A DNA stretch of 64,000 nucleotides from Azospirillum canadense (GCF_025961225.1 NZ_JAOQNG010000010.1:52501-116500), one strand, 5' to 3'; counted from the first letter of the stretch, positions 17,857 through 27,134 are shown. Numbers and translations: made by a program. The notes: a model not told the origin generated them from the letters alone.

Positions 17857-18206
17857 ATAAAGAAGAGCGCATAAGGGGAATGCGGGCTTGTCTCATGCGA
17901 CCTCTTCCTTAAGATGCCTTTTTGCTGTGCGGGTGGTTCCCACCGGCCGTCGAAGGCTATATGATGCCCGCTCCATATCCCTTGCCGTCGTGGGGCCTTC
18001 TATGCCGGTGTATGCCTATGAGTGTGACAAAGGTTAAATTCAGGTTGTCCGCGCACGCCGAAATGTGGTACATCTGAATAGACATTACACTAGGTATGGC
18101 CTTTATATATCTTTTGGATTTGGGTCATATGATGGTCGAAATGGCCCGAATTTTTTCCGAAACCGTGTGACAGAACATTGAAGCACTGCGTACGGGAGCA
18201 TCGCTC
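17857..18206. other. Non-coding leader region before the LuxR-type regulator
   Basis: These 350 bases hold no credible gene. They are AT-richer than the surroundings, especially 18040-18180 (for instance CTTTATATATCTTTTGGATT). A promoter for the response regulator is expected here; TAGACA (18079) and TTTATA (18102) at 17-base spacing are possible but weak boxes. Confidence 0.4.
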
Positions 18207-18863
18207 ATGAAGATCCTGATCGGAGACGACCATGTGCTTTTCCGGGAGGGATTGCGCAGGCTGCTGGAGCAGCTGAAGGAAGGCGCTTCTTTCCAGGAAG
18301 CCAGCAACTTCGATGAGCTGCTGGAGAAGGCTGGCGCAGGAGAGGCCTACGACCTCGTCCTGACCGATTTGCGCATGCCGGGTTGGCCGGGCTTCTCCGG
18401 CATCCAGATGCTGCGCGAACGCCAACCGGACGCCAAGGTCGTGGTGGTTTCGGCGTCGGAAGCGCATCACGATGTGCGCGACGCGCTGGAACACGGCGCC
18501 TCCGGCTACATCCCCAAGTCGTCCAGCGTGAAGATCATGCTGAGCGCCCTGGACTTGATTTTCTCCGGTGGCGTCTATGTGCCGCCCACCGTGCTGCGCG
18601 AAGGCAGCGAGGCGGAGACGCGGATCGGTTCGGGGGCCGGCGCCATGCCGCCGACCGACCCGCAGTTGGAGCAGCTGCTGACCCAGCGCCAGCGCGAGGT
18701 GCTGGACCGTCTGCGCGAAGGCAAGTCCAACAAGCAGATCGCCCATGAGCTTGGGCTGTCGGAAGGGACCGTGAAGATCCATATGACGGCGATCTTCAAG
18801 TCGCTGGGCGTGCGCAATCGCACCCAGGCGGCGATGGCCTTCCCGCAATCCCATTCGGCCTGA
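18207..18863 (+). CDS. NarL/FixJ-family response regulator
   Basis: The product has 218 residues. It has an N-terminal receiver domain (DDHVLFREGLRRLL acid pocket, phospho-Asp in VLTDLRMPGWPG, VVVSASEAHHD, and the KSSS lysine) and a C-terminal LuxR helix-turn-helix (LTQRQREVLDRLREGKSNKQIAHELGLSEGTVKIHMTAIFKSLGVRNRTQAAM). It binds DNA as a phosphorylated dimer. No kinase is adjacent, so its partner is unknown. The gene is monocistronic: a strong hairpin terminator follows immediately and an AT-rich promoter region precedes it. Its targets cannot be inferred. Confidence 0.93.
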   Translation: MKILIGDDHVLFREGLRRLLEQLKEGASFQEASNFDELLEKAGAGEAYDLVLTDLRMPGWPGFSGIQMLRERQPDAKVVVVSASEAHHDVRDALEHGASGYIPKSSSVKIMLSALDLIFSGGVYVPPTVLREGSEAETRIGSGAGAMPPTDPQLEQLLTQRQREVLDRLREGKSNKQIAHELGLSEGTVKIHMTAIFKSLGVRNRTQAAMAFPQSHSA

Positions 18864-18890
18864 CCGGCCGAACGACAAAGCGCTCGACAT

Positions 18891-18930
18891 GCGAAGCGCC
18901 CGCGGACGATTCCGCGGGCGCTTCGCGTTT
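18891..18930 (+). terminator. Strong rho-independent terminator
   Basis: A perfect 16-bp stem (GCGAAGCGCCCGCGGA, 18891-18906, against 18911-18926) with loop CGAT, followed by GTTTG. It ends the response regulator gene and may also act on the convergent CBS gene. Confidence 0.85.
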
Positions 18931-18956
18931 GAGGGGATTTCGCCCGCGCGGCTGGC

Positions 18957-19391
18957 TCAGCCCATGCCGGCGACATAGCCCCGCAGCGATTCGACCTCCA
19001 ACTCCGCGTCGTCGAGGCGGGCTTTGACCACGTCGCCGATGCTGACGACGCCGACGAGCTGGTCGTTCTCCACGATCGGCAGATGGCGGATGCGGCGCTC
19101 CGTCATGACGACCATGATTTGGGACACGGTGTCGCTCGGCCGGCCGGTCACCAGGTCGCGCGTCATCAGGTCGGCGGCCGGCCGTTCCAGGGCCTGGGCG
19201 CCATCCGCCGCCACGGCGCGAACGATGTCGCGTTCCGACAGGATGCCGACGGGCGTTCCGTCGTCCCCCATGATCAGGACGGCACCGATCCGGTGCTGGG
19301 CGAGCGTGCGGGCGACGGCGGCGACCGGGTCGTCAGGACGCGCCGCGATGATGGCGCTGCCCTTCCGCTTCAGTACGGCGGCGATGTGCAT
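18957..19391 (-). CDS. Two-CBS-domain protein
   Basis: The product has 144 residues and consists of little more than a pair of CBS domains: residues 8-62 (AARPDDPVAAVARTLAQHRIGAVLIM, GILSERDIVRAVA) and 73-128 (DLMTRDLVTGRPSDTVSQIMVVM, RHLPIVENDQLVGVVSIGDVVKARL). CBS pairs bind adenine nucleotides or related ligands and act as energy or redox-state sensors. With no catalytic domain, this stand-alone form must act on a partner, not identifiable here. The start MHIAAV is supported by GGGAGGAAGGACC just upstream; the longer frame is not domain-like. Confidence 0.88.
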   Translation of the reverse strand: MHIAAVLKRKGSAIIAARPDDPVAAVARTLAQHRIGAVLIMGDDGTPVGILSERDIVRAVAADGAQALERPAADLMTRDLVTGRPSDTVSQIMVVMTERRIRHLPIVENDQLVGVVSIGDVVKARLDDAELEVESLRGYVAGMG

Positions 19392-19462
19392 GTTGGTCCT
19401 TCCTCCCTTGCGGATGTCGCATAGCTGATGCTCCCGCAGCATTGGCCGTGGTGGAAGGCTCG

Positions 19463-19510
19463 AAAAAGAACAGGCCGGGCACTCCCAACGGAGTACCCGG
19501 CCTGTTTCCG
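19463..19510 (-). terminator. Terminator of ompW
   Basis: Arms 19469-19485 and 19490-19506 form a 17-bp stem with one G-U pair and loop of four. On the minus strand it is followed by TTCTTTTTC. It lies 43 bases past the ompW stop and separates ompW from the downstream CBS gene. Confidence 0.85.
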
Positions 19511-19552
19511 ATAGCCGCGATGCGCGCCCGAGCGCGCGCCCCGGCCCGCAGA

Positions 19553-20248
19553 TTAGAAGCGGTAGCCGACGCCGACGCCGACCAGCCACGGATCGAGGTG
19601 GACCTTCGACTTCACGACCGGGCCCAGGTTGGTCTGGGCGGTTACGTCGGTCTTCAGGAAGATCTTCTTGACGTCGAAGTTCAGCGACCACGGGCCGGAG
19701 ATGGCCACGTCCACACCGGCCTGCAGGGCGAAGCCGAAGCGGTTCTCATAGTCGGTGTTCGTGATGGCGAGGCCGATGCCGTTCGGGGTCTTGGCCGCGT
19801 CCTCACGGTAGAACAGGGTGTAGTTGATGCCGGCGCCGATGTAGGGGCTGACGCGCTCCTTCGTGAAGAAGTGGTACTGCGCGGTCAGGGTCGGCGGCAG
19901 CAGCGACACCTTGCCGATGTCGACCGAGTTGCCGAGGCCGTTCAGCGAACCGGAAACCTTGTGGCGGCTGGTGCCGGCGATCAGTTCCAGCGCGATGTTA
20001 TCGGTGACGAAGTAGGAGAAGTCGAGTTCCGGAATGTAGTCGTTGCCGACGTTCGCCTCACCGATGTCGGTGGCGCCGTTCAGCTTCAGCTTGCCGTCTT
20101 CCTGCGGCAGCACGGCCAGGCCACGCGCGCGGATCACGATGTCGCCCGCGGACTTGCCCTTGAAATCCTGGGCCAGCGACGGAGAGGAAACGGCGGCAAG
20201 AGCCGTGGTCGCCAGCAGGGCGGCGGCGGCGCGCTTCAGGAAAGTCAT
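19553..20248 (-). CDS. ompW: OmpW family outer membrane protein
   Basis: The product has 231 residues with a Sec signal peptide (MTFLKRAAAALLATTALAAVSSPSLA). The mature protein has the OmpW pattern: GDIVIRARGLAVLPQ, the variable loop, ELDFSYFVTDNIALELIAGT, LPPTLTAQYHFF, VSPYIGAGINYTLFY, and the aromatic C-terminal strand LVGVGVGYRF ending in Phe, the outer-membrane insertion signal. OmpW proteins are eight-stranded beta barrels that pass small hydrophobic compounds. Monocistronic with its own terminator. In other bacteria ompW is often induced by oxygen limitation, but no FNR box is visible upstream here. Confidence 0.93.
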   Translation of the reverse strand: MTFLKRAAAALLATTALAAVSSPSLAQDFKGKSAGDIVIRARGLAVLPQEDGKLKLNGATDIGEANVGNDYIPELDFSYFVTDNIALELIAGTSRHKVSGSLNGLGNSVDIGKVSLLPPTLTAQYHFFTKERVSPYIGAGINYTLFYREDAAKTPNGIGLAITNTDYENRFGFALQAGVDVAISGPWSLNFDVKKIFLKTDVTAQTNLGPVVKSKVHLDPWLVGVGVGYRF

Positions 20249-20409
20249 GGGATCTCGCTCCAGGGCAGTATTGTGCTGATGTTCGTTTTTTGGCTTATGC
20301 CTGGAGATGTATTACCAGAGTTTTTGTAGGGTTGCTACACAAGTGCAACCAATCCGTCGTGTTGCGGCGGCTTTGCAACAGCGGCGAGATGTCGCATGGA
20401 CAAATTCTC

Positions 20410-20901
20410 CTACTGAGGAGGTCGGTTACCCGGCGGCACCGTAGCCCGCGGGATCTGCGCCAGGCAGTTCTGCACGATGGCGTAGCACTGGCCGAGCCGG
20501 GACGACCCATAGGACGCCCCGCCATAGACGATCCGTTCCACCACCCCGTTGCGCAGGGTGAAGGTCGCTTCGCAATCCACGCTGTAGACGTCGGCGGCGT
20601 AGTAGCCGGGCCAACCGCCCCAGCCGTAGCCGTAGGGCGCGCCCCAATAGCCGCCGTAGCCGCCCCAAGCCGGGTAGGAGACGAGCTTGCTGCTGTTGTA
20701 GGTGAAGAATTCCCGGTCGCCGGCAGCAGCTTGCCGGTTGGGCACGCCGGCGCAGGACAGGAGCGTCTGCTTCGGCAGGCCGATCAGGGCATCCTGGGCG
20801 AACATGGCGTTGTCCGCCGCTGGGTTGGCGCAGGCCGCGACCGCACAGAGGCCCGTGAACGTCAACAACCGGATCGCAACGCCGCCTGTCCTGCCCATCA
20901 T
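20410..20901 (-). CDS. Putative lipoprotein with Gly/Tyr-rich segment
   Basis: The product has 163 residues. A lipoprotein signal ends in AVAAC with the lipid-anchored cysteine at residue 24. The middle contains a Gly/Tyr/Trp-rich stretch (AWGGYGGYWGAPYGYGWGGW) and the rest includes CEATFTLRNGVVERIVYGG, similar in feel to small SmpA/OmlA-like lipoproteins, and a C-terminal pair of cysteines (GQCYAIVQNCL). Two ATG codons stand side by side at 20901 and 20898; AGAGGGAGC precedes them. It starts 13 bases after the FAD oxidoreductase stop and is probably co-transcribed with it. Function not known. Confidence 0.8.
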   Translation of the reverse strand: MMGRTGGVAIRLLTFTGLCAVAACANPAADNAMFAQDALIGLPKQTLLSCAGVPNRQAAAGDREFFTYNSSKLVSYPAWGGYGGYWGAPYGYGWGGWPGYYAADVYSVDCEATFTLRNGVVERIVYGGASYGSSRLGQCYAIVQNCLAQIPRATVPPGNRPPQ

Positions 20902-20914
20902 GGTCGCTCCCTCT

Positions 20915-22060
20915 TCAGGCGCCCCGCAGGCGGGAGGGCGCCAAATCCCCCGCGCGCACGCCCAGCGCCGCGACCTCCGCCGGCAGGGAACCGCCCGTCG
21001 CCAGCGCGGCGGCGGCGTGGCCCATGGCCGGCGCGGTCTGGATCCCGTAGCCGCCCTGGCCGGCCAGCCAGAAGAAACCGTCCGCGTTACCGTCGAAGCC
21101 GGCCACCGGCACCTTGTCGGCGACGAAGCTGCGCAGCCCCGCCCACTTGTGCGCGATTCTCCGAACGCTGAAGCGGGCCGCCTGTTCCAGCCGGTCGATG
21201 GCGATGGCGACGTCCAACTCCTCCGGTTGAATGTCGCAGGGTTCCACTGGGGTTTCGTCGGCCGGGGAGAGCAGAAGGCGCCCGGCATCGGGCTTCAAGT
21301 AAAACTGTTCGTCTACGTCGATGACCATGGGCCAACCATCCAGCCCGGCGGCGTCGGCCGGGTCGGCGAAGACCGGATCGAAGGTGAGCGCGGTGCGCCG
21401 CTTCGGCACCAGCCCAAGCGGCCGGACCCCCGCCAGTTCGGCCACCACGTCGGCCCAGGCGCCCGCGGCGTTGACCAGCACGGGGGCGGCGAAGGTCCCA
21501 GCGGGAGTCTCCGCGACCCACAGCCCGTCGCGGCGCGTCAGCGCCTGGACGCTCGCGTCGGTGACCAGCCGGCCGCCGCGCGCCCTCAGCCCGCGCAGGT
21601 AGCCGGTGTGGATGGCGTGGACGTCCATGTCCATGGCCTCCGGCTCCCACACCGCTCCGGCGACATAGTCGGTGCGGAGGAAGGGCGCGCGGGCCAGGGC
21701 TTGGGCGGCGTCCAGCCGTTCCACGCTGGGGGTGAGGCGCCGGCCCTCGGTGAAGTCCCGGTCCAGCGCGGCGGTCTGGTCGGTGCGGCCGATCAGCAGC
21801 ACGCCGCGCGGGGTCAGCAGCGGGTGCTCGGAAAAGCCGCCGGGCGGGCTGGTGTAGAAGTCCCAGCTCGCCACCGTCAGGGCGCGGACGGTGGGGTGCC
21901 CATAGGTCTGGGTGTAGAGCGCCGCCGACCGTCCGGTGGAGTGGTAACCGGGCTGGCTCTCCCGCTCCAGCACGGTAACGCTGCCGTGCGCGGCCAGTTC
22001 GTAAGCCGCCGAGGCCCCGGCCATGCCGCCGCCGATGATCAGAAAGTCCGCGCGCTCCAC
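20915..22060 (-). CDS. FAD-dependent oxidoreductase (DAO family)
   Basis: The product has about 381 residues. The Rossmann FAD motif FLIIGGGMAGASAAYELAAHG (residues 6-26) followed by VTVLERE is near the start, and the C-terminal FAD contact GFFWLAGQGGYGIQTAPAMG is clear. It belongs to the D-amino-acid / glycine oxidase and glycerol-3-phosphate dehydrogenase-like superfamily and oxidises an amine or similar substrate with FAD. A GTG at 22060 is chosen because GGAGAACGCA precedes it and because FAD-binding starts almost at once; an in-frame ATG at 22111 would add 17 residues. Substrate unknown. Confidence 0.88.
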   Translation of the reverse strand: MERADFLIIGGGMAGASAAYELAAHGSVTVLERESQPGYHSTGRSAALYTQTYGHPTVRALTVASWDFYTSPPGGFSEHPLLTPRGVLLIGRTDQTAALDRDFTEGRRLTPSVERLDAAQALARAPFLRTDYVAGAVWEPEAMDMDVHAIHTGYLRGLRARGGRLVTDASVQALTRRDGLWVAETPAGTFAAPVLVNAAGAWADVVAELAGVRPLGLVPKRRTALTFDPVFADPADAAGLDGWPMVIDVDEQFYLKPDAGRLLLSPADETPVEPCDIQPEELDVAIAIDRLEQAARFSVRRIAHKWAGLRSFVADKVPVAGFDGNADGFFWLAGQGGYGIQTAPAMGHAAAALATGGSLPAEVAALGVRAGDLAPSRLRGA

Positions 22061-22306
22061 TGCGTTCTCCTTGCCGGTCTGTAGGCCGGAATGGTTGGTT
22101 CCACGGTTCATCGTAAGCGCCGGGGGCGGGTAATGAAACGCCGTGAAGCACTGTGAGACATGAAATTCGGTGATGTCGCACGGCGGGGCCTTTGGGGTCG
22201 GTCTTTGGGAGAAAAATCCTACTTCGAAGGAGCTATGAAAGCAATGGGCGCGGGGGCTACATCTGAAAGGCGCGCCGATGTTGATCATGGAGGACCCACC
22301 AGTTGG

Positions 22307-22358
22307 CGGGACCCTCACCCGGCGCTTCGCGCCACCCTCTCCCGGGGCGGGAGAGGGG
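22307..22358. repeat. Palindromic repeat pair between smc and the FAD oxidoreductase
   Basis: The gap 22061-22386 holds no gene. Near the smc end lie two hairpins: GGCGC-TTC-GCGCC (22321-22333) and CCCTCTCCC (22335-22343) with GGGAGAGGG (22349-22357). They belong to the same GC-rich repeat family found elsewhere in the window and may stop smc transcription. Confidence 0.65.
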
Positions 22359-22386
22359 ACTTGGTGCGGAGTGTTGTGGGGAGTGT

Positions 22387-25300
22387 TTACGCCGCGCCCC
22401 GCAGCTCCTCGGCGCGCTTCAAATCCACGCTCACCAGCTGCGACACGCCACGTTCGACCATGGTGACACCGAACAGGCGATCGACGCGAGCCATGGTCAG
22501 GCGGTGGTGGGTGATGATCAGGAAGCGGGTGTTGCCTTCGCGGGCGATGTCGTCGACGAGGTCGCAGAAGCGGCCGACGTTGGCCTCGTCCAGGGGGGCG
22601 TCGACCTCGTCCAGCACGCAGATGGGGGCGGGGTTGGAGCGGAAGACGGCGAAGAGGAGGGAGAGGGCGGTCAGGGCCTGTTCGCCGCCGGACAGCAGGG
22701 ACAGGACCTGGAGCTTCTTGCCCGGCGGGCTGGCGTAGATTTCCAGGCCGGCCTGCAACGGGTCCTCGGCGTTCACCAGTTCCAGGTGGGCCTTGCCGCC
22801 GCCGAACAGGCGGGTGAAGAGGTCCTGGAAGTTGCGGTTCACGCTGTCGAAGGAGGCGATCAGGCGTTCCCGCGCCTCGCGGTTCAGGCTGGCGATGCCC
22901 TGGCGCAAGCGGGCGATGGCGCTGATCAGGTCTTCGCGCTCGGTCTGGAGCGCGGTGATCTGCGTTTCCAGTTCGGCGACCTCGATCTCCGCGCGCAGGT
23001 TGACGGGCCCCATGTTCTCGCGCTCGCGGGTCAGCTTCTCCAGCCGCGATTCGAGCGCCGTCACGTCCGGCATGGGCTCGTCGGGGGAAAGCTCAGCGGC
23101 GGCGCGGGTCTGTTCGGGGCGGCAGTTCAGGCGTTCGGCGATGCGCTCCGTCAAGGACTGGCCGTTCTGAAGCGCGGCGGACACCGCGGCCTCCGCGTGG
23201 GCGCGGGCCTCGCGGGCGTCGGCTAGGCCGGATTCGGCCTGCTTCAATGCCTTTTCGGTCTCGGCGAGGCGGGTTTCGGCCTCCGCCAGCACGTCGGCGG
23301 CGCGCTTGCGGGCGCGCTCGGCTTCGCTGATGCGGCCGAGCAGGGCTTGGCGGTCGGCCTCGATGGCAGCGGGGCGGCTTTGCAGCTGGGACAGTTCGGA
23401 TTCGGCGGCCTCGGCGCGTTGCCTCAGCTCGGCGACGCGGCCGCCGGCCCCGGCGGAACGGGTGCCCCAGGAGGCGACGTCCTGCTGGATGGCCGACAGG
23501 CGCTGGCGGCGCGACTGTGCCTCGCGGGTCAGGCGGTCGAGCGCATTCTGCCTTTCGGCCAGTACGGTGCGGCGCTCGGCCAGCGTGGCGCGGCGGTCGT
23601 TGACGGCGTCGCGGCCCTCGCGCGCGTCGGGCAGGGCGTCCAGAAGCTCGCGGGCCTCCGACAGCTTGGCGTCGGCGTCCTGCTGGTCGGCGGCCAGGCG
23701 GTCGATGCCCTCCACCAGGGCGGCGAGTTTCGAGGCGGCGGCGTCGGCCTCGCGGGCCAGCTTGGCGTGGCGGTCGCGCGCAACGGTCACGCCGGCGAAG
23801 GCGTCGCGCACCGCGTCGCGGGCGCGGCGGTCGGCCTGGGCGGCCTCCTCCACGACACGGCGGGCGTCGTCCAGCGCCTCGCGGGCGGTATCCAGATGCT
23901 CGTCGGCGATGTCCAGCTCGCCGCGCAGTTCGTTCAGACGGTTGCGCTGCTTCAGGCGCACGGCGGCGGCGGTGGGGGCGCCGGCCTGGACAGTCAGCCC
24001 GTCCCAGCGCCACGCCCCGCCGTCGCGGCTGACCAGGATCTGGCCGGGGGCGAGGGTGGAGGCGAGGGAGGCGCCGGACGTGGCGTCGGTCACCACGCCG
24101 ATGTGGGACAGGGCGCGCGCGGCGGCGGCCGGACCCTTGACGCGTTCGGCCAGCAGTTCGGCGCCGGCGGGCAGGGGAGTGGCCTTGTCGTAGGGCGGCA
24201 GGTCGCGCCAGTGGACCGGGGCGGCCTCGTCCAGCGGGGCGGTCAGGGCGTCGCCGAGCGCGGCGGCCAGCGCGCCCTCGTAGCCGGAGGCCACCGTGAC
24301 GGCGTCGACCAGCGGCGGGAACAGGTCGCCGGAGCCGGCGGCCAGCAGTTCGGAAAGGGCCTTTTCCTCAGCCTTCAGCTTGGCGCGGGCCGATTCGGCG
24401 GTCTGCACGGCTTCGCGGGCGCGGGCCTGGGCGGGTTCGGCGTCGGACTTGGCGCGCTCGGCCCGCTCGGCGGCGTCGCGGGCCTCCTCCAGGCGCTGTT
24501 CGGCCAATTCGACGGCCAGTTCGGATTCCGCCACGTCGGCGCGGGCGGCGATGTCCCGTTCCAGGGATTCGCGCTGGGCCTGCTGCTCGGCGAGGCGCTT
24601 GGCGAGGCCGGCGGCCCGCGTTTCAAAATCAGCGACCTGCCGCTGGGTGGCGGCGCGGCGGGCCTCGTCGGCGGCGACCTGCTCGGTCAGGCGGGTCAGC
24701 TCGCGGTCGAGGGTGTCGACGGCTTCGCGCGCTTCGGCCAGGGCCTCGCGGGCGGCCTCCTCCAGCATCTCCTCGTCGTCCTGGGCGGCCAGCAGGCGGT
24801 CGCGCTCCGCCTCCAGGCGGGCGAGCGCGTCGCCGGCGTCGGCGGCCAGCGCTTCCTCGCGGCCCAGGTCGCCGGCGATCTGCTGGAGGCGGGAAACCAG
24901 CGCGCGCTGCTGTTCGGCGACGCGCTTTTCCTCGGCGTCCAGCTGTTCCTTGGCGATGACCAGCCGTTGCAGGCCGGCGGCCGCGGCGGCTTCGGCCTGG
25001 CGCTTCTCCGGAAGGCCGGCGGCGTCGTCGGTGCGGCGGGTGGTCAACTGGGTGACGGCCAGCATCAGCTCCCGCACCGCGCCCTCGGCGGTGGCGTGGG
25101 CGGCGCGGGCGCGCGACAGCTCGGCCTCGTGCGCGATCCAGCGCAGGTGCCAGAGCACGGCCTCCGCCTTGCGGATTTGTTCGGACACGTTGCGGTAGCG
25201 GGCGGCCTGCCGCGCCTGCTTCTTCAGGCTTTGCAGCTGGGTGTCCATCGCCCCGATGACGTCATCGAGGCGCATCAGGTTGGATTCGGCCGCTCTCAGC

Positions 25301-25848
25301 CGCAGTTCCGCCTCGTGCCGGCGGGAGTGCAGGCCGGTGATGCCCGCCGCCTCCTCCAGCAGCATGCGGCGGTCCTGCGGCTTGGCGTTGATGATCTGGC
25401 CGACCTTGCCCTGGCTGACCAACGCCGGGGAGTTGGCGCCGGACGCGTTGTCGGCGAACAGCAGCTGGACGTCGCGGGCGCGCACCAGCTTGCCGTTGAT
25501 GCGGTAGTCGGAACCGTTGCCGCGCTCGATCCGCCGCGTCACCTCCAGCTCGTCATGCTCGTTGAAGCCGGCGGGGGCGGTGCGCGTGCGGTTGTCGATG
25601 AGAAGGGCGACCTCGCCCAGGTTGCGCGCCGGACGGTTGGCCGTGCCGCCGAAGATGACGTCGTCCATGTCGTCGCCGCGCATCTTCTTGGCGGAGGTTT
25701 CCCCCATCACCCAGCGCAGCGCCTCCACCAAATTCGACTTGCCGCAGCCGTTCGGGCCGACGATGCCGGTCATGCCGGGCTCGATCACAAGCTCGGTGGC
25801 GTCGACGAACGACTTGAAGCCGGACAGGCGGAGGCGCGTGAAGAGCAC
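22387..25848 (-). CDS. smc: Chromosome segregation protein SMC
   Basis: The product has 1153 residues, normal for SMC. It has Walker A GPNGCGKSN near residue 36, two long coiled-coil arms rich in Ala/Glu/Arg, a hinge near 510-660 (DLFPPLVDAVTVASGYEGALAAALG), and the C-terminal signature LSGGEQALTALSLLFAVF with Walker B CVLDEVDAPLDEANV. It is the ATPase core of the condensin that organises and separates chromosomes. Translation starts at GTG; only four bases separate it from the stop of the upstream DsbA-like gene, so they are probably coupled. The opening VLFTRLRLSGFKSFVDATE is typical of alphaproteobacterial SMC. Confidence 0.97.
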   Translation of the reverse strand: MLFTRLRLSGFKSFVDATELVIEPGMTGIVGPNGCGKSNLVEALRWVMGETSAKKMRGDDMDDVIFGGTANRPARNLGEVALLIDNRTRTAPAGFNEHDELEVTRRIERGNGSDYRINGKLVRARDVQLLFADNASGANSPALVSQGKVGQIINAKPQDRRMLLEEAAGITGLHSRRHEAELRLRAAESNLMRLDDVIGAMDTQLQSLKKQARQAARYRNVSEQIRKAEAVLWHLRWIAHEAELSRARAAHATAEGAVRELMLAVTQLTTRRTDDAAGLPEKRQAEAAAAAGLQRLVIAKEQLDAEEKRVAEQQRALVSRLQQIAGDLGREEALAADAGDALARLEAERDRLLAAQDDEEMLEEAAREALAEAREAVDTLDRELTRLTEQVAADEARRAATQRQVADFETRAAGLAKRLAEQQAQRESLERDIAARADVAESELAVELAEQRLEEARDAAERAERAKSDAEPAQARAREAVQTAESARAKLKAEEKALSELLAAGSGDLFPPLVDAVTVASGYEGALAAALGDALTAPLDEAAPVHWRDLPPYDKATPLPAGAELLAERVKGPAAAARALSHIGVVTDATSGASLASTLAPGQILVSRDGGAWRWDGLTVQAGAPTAAAVRLKQRNRLNELRGELDIADEHLDTAREALDDARRVVEEAAQADRRARDAVRDAFAGVTVARDRHAKLAREADAAASKLAALVEGIDRLAADQQDADAKLSEARELLDALPDAREGRDAVNDRRATLAERRTVLAERQNALDRLTREAQSRRQRLSAIQQDVASWGTRSAGAGGRVAELRQRAEAAESELSQLQSRPAAIEADRQALLGRISEAERARKRAADVLAEAETRLAETEKALKQAESGLADAREARAHAEAAVSAALQNGQSLTERIAERLNCRPEQTRAAAELSPDEPMPDVTALESRLEKLTRERENMGPVNLRAEIEVAELETQITALQTEREDLISAIARLRQGIASLNREARERLIASFDSVNRNFQDLFTRLFGGGKAHLELVNAEDPLQAGLEIYASPPGKKLQVLSLLSGGEQALTALSLLFAVFRSNPAPICVLDEVDAPLDEANVGRFCDLVDDIAREGNTRFLIITHHRLTMARVDRLFGVTMVERGVSQLVSVDLKRAEELRGAA

Positions 25849-25852
25849 GGTC

Positions 25853-26536
25853 TTACTTCAGCAGCTTGTCGATCGCCGCGGCGAAGGTTTCGAACGACTG
25901 CGCGCCGCTGATGGTCGCGGCCCCGTCGTTCAGGATGAAGGTCGGGGTGGACTCGACCTTGTGCTTGTCGGCTCCCGTCAGGCGGCTTTGCAGGATGCCG
26001 TCGGCCAGCGGCTGGTTCGCCAGGCAGGCGTCGATGGTCGCCTGGCTCATGCCCGCCAGCTTGCCGTACTGGGCCAGCGCCTTGGCCGGGTCGGAGCCGC
26101 GGCTCCACTGCGCCTGGCTCTTGAACAGGACGTCGATCAGCGGGTAGTAGCGTTCCGCCGGGGCGCAACGCTCCAGCATGGAGGCGCGCAGCGCCGCCTG
26201 GTCGAGCGGGAAGTCGCGGAACACCAGCTTCACCTTGCCGGTGTCGATGTACTTCTCCTTGATCTTGGGCAGGGTTTCCGTGTGGAAGGCGGCGCAATGC
26301 GGGCAGGTCATCGACGAATAGTCGAGGATGGTCACCGGCGCGTTCGGGTCGCCCAGCACGCGGTCGGCGAGCAGGTCCGGCAGCGGGGGCAGGGGCGCCG
26401 TTTCGGCCACTTGCATGGGGGCTTGAAGGGGCAGGGTCTGCCCGTTGGACGGCCGGGATCCGGCGATGGCGAGCCCGACGATCAGAGCCATTCCGATGCC
26501 GAGCAGGGTTAGAATGCCCAAAAGGTTGCGGTTCAC
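25853..26536 (-). CDS. DsbA-family thiol:disulfide oxidoreductase
   Basis: The product has 227 residues. A single N-terminal membrane anchor or uncleaved signal (ILTLLGIGMALIVGLAIAG) precedes a thioredoxin-fold domain with the active site SSMTCPHCAAFH (CPHC) and the cis-proline region ESTPTFILNDG. A helical insertion (about 120-180) is of DsbA type. It should catalyse disulfide formation or isomerisation in the periplasm, resembling alphaproteobacterial DsbA homologues related to ScsC/BdbD. It sits between the DciA-like gene (91-base gap) and smc (4-base gap), a frequent alphaproteobacterial arrangement with no obvious functional link. Confidence 0.9.
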   Translation of the reverse strand: MNRNLLGILTLLGIGMALIVGLAIAGSRPSNGQTLPLQAPMQVAETAPLPPLPDLLADRVLGDPNAPVTILDYSSMTCPHCAAFHTETLPKIKEKYIDTGKVKLVFRDFPLDQAALRASMLERCAPAERYYPLIDVLFKSQAQWSRGSDPAKALAQYGKLAGMSQATIDACLANQPLADGILQSRLTGADKHKVESTPTFILNDGAATISGAQSFETFAAAIDKLLK

Positions 26537-26627
26537 TTTGGCCTCATCCCTACCAGATGTTGATATTATACTGAAGACGACCGCTTTGCGGCAAGAGTAT
26601 GGTCCAGCCTGCGCTTCCCTGCGGGGG

Positions 26628-27134
26628 TCAGCCCTTTTGCGGCAGTTTCGGGACCGGTCTCGGGCCCGGCTTCGCGGCAGGACGCGCCAGCAGGGAGCGG
26701 CCGAAGCGCTCCAGCGTGGCGCGCAGTTCCTCGTCCTCGATGGTGGCGGTGGTGGTCATCACCGACAGCTCCTCGTCCATGGTCAGCGTGCGGGGGCGGA
26801 CCACCGGCGTGGGCGCGGAGATCGGGGCGGCGTGGATCAGCTTGATCCTCGCCACCGCGCGGTAGCCGAAGAAGCTGTTGATGCGCTCCACAATCTGCGG
26901 TTCCAGGTGCTGAAGCTCAAGCGCGATGGCGCCCATGGCGCGGATGTGCAGCACCGCGTCCTCGCGCTTGCCGCGCGGGAAGCTCAGCTTGTCGGGGGCG
27001 GTGCGCAGGCTCAGCTGGTGGCCGACGATGGACGGCCAATCGTTGATCAGCGCCCCGAAGGCCAGCCCGCGCTTGCCCAGCGCCTTGCCGGCCACCTCCG
27101 GTACGGCCTGGCCGATGCGTCTTGGTCCGTTCAT
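26628..27134 (-). CDS. DUF721 / DciA-like protein
   Basis: The product has 168 residues. The N-terminal KH-like DUF721 domain is visible: GKALGKRGLAFGALINDWPSIVGHQLS, LHIRAMGAIALELQHLEPQIVERINSFFGYRAVARIKL. DciA proteins of this family load the replicative helicase DnaB in bacteria without DnaC. Its C-terminal extension (about 110-168) is low-complexity and basic. It is divergent from mutY (143 bases between starts) and leads the dciA-dsbA-smc gene row. The helicase-loading role is taken from the family and untested for this form. Confidence 0.82.
   Translation of the reverse strand: MNGPRRIGQAVPEVAGKALGKRGLAFGALINDWPSIVGHQLSLRTAPDKLSFPRGKREDAVLHIRAMGAIALELQHLEPQIVERINSFFGYRAVARIKLIHAAPISAPTPVVRPRTLTMDEELSVMTTTATIEDEELRATLERFGRSLLARPAAKPGPRPVPKLPQKG

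Noticed and set aside
15168..17858. 896-residue minus-strand frame opposite fadN and the acyl-CoA dehydrogenase
   Set aside because: Spans two real plus-strand genes and has shadow composition.
22061..22111. Upstream ATG start (22111) for the FAD oxidoreductase
   Set aside because: The GTG at 22060 has a better ribosome site and the FAD fold starts immediately after it.
23347..25911. 854-residue plus-strand frame opposite smc
   Set aside because: Low-complexity Gly/Ala/Gln sequence produced by the complement of coiled-coil codons.
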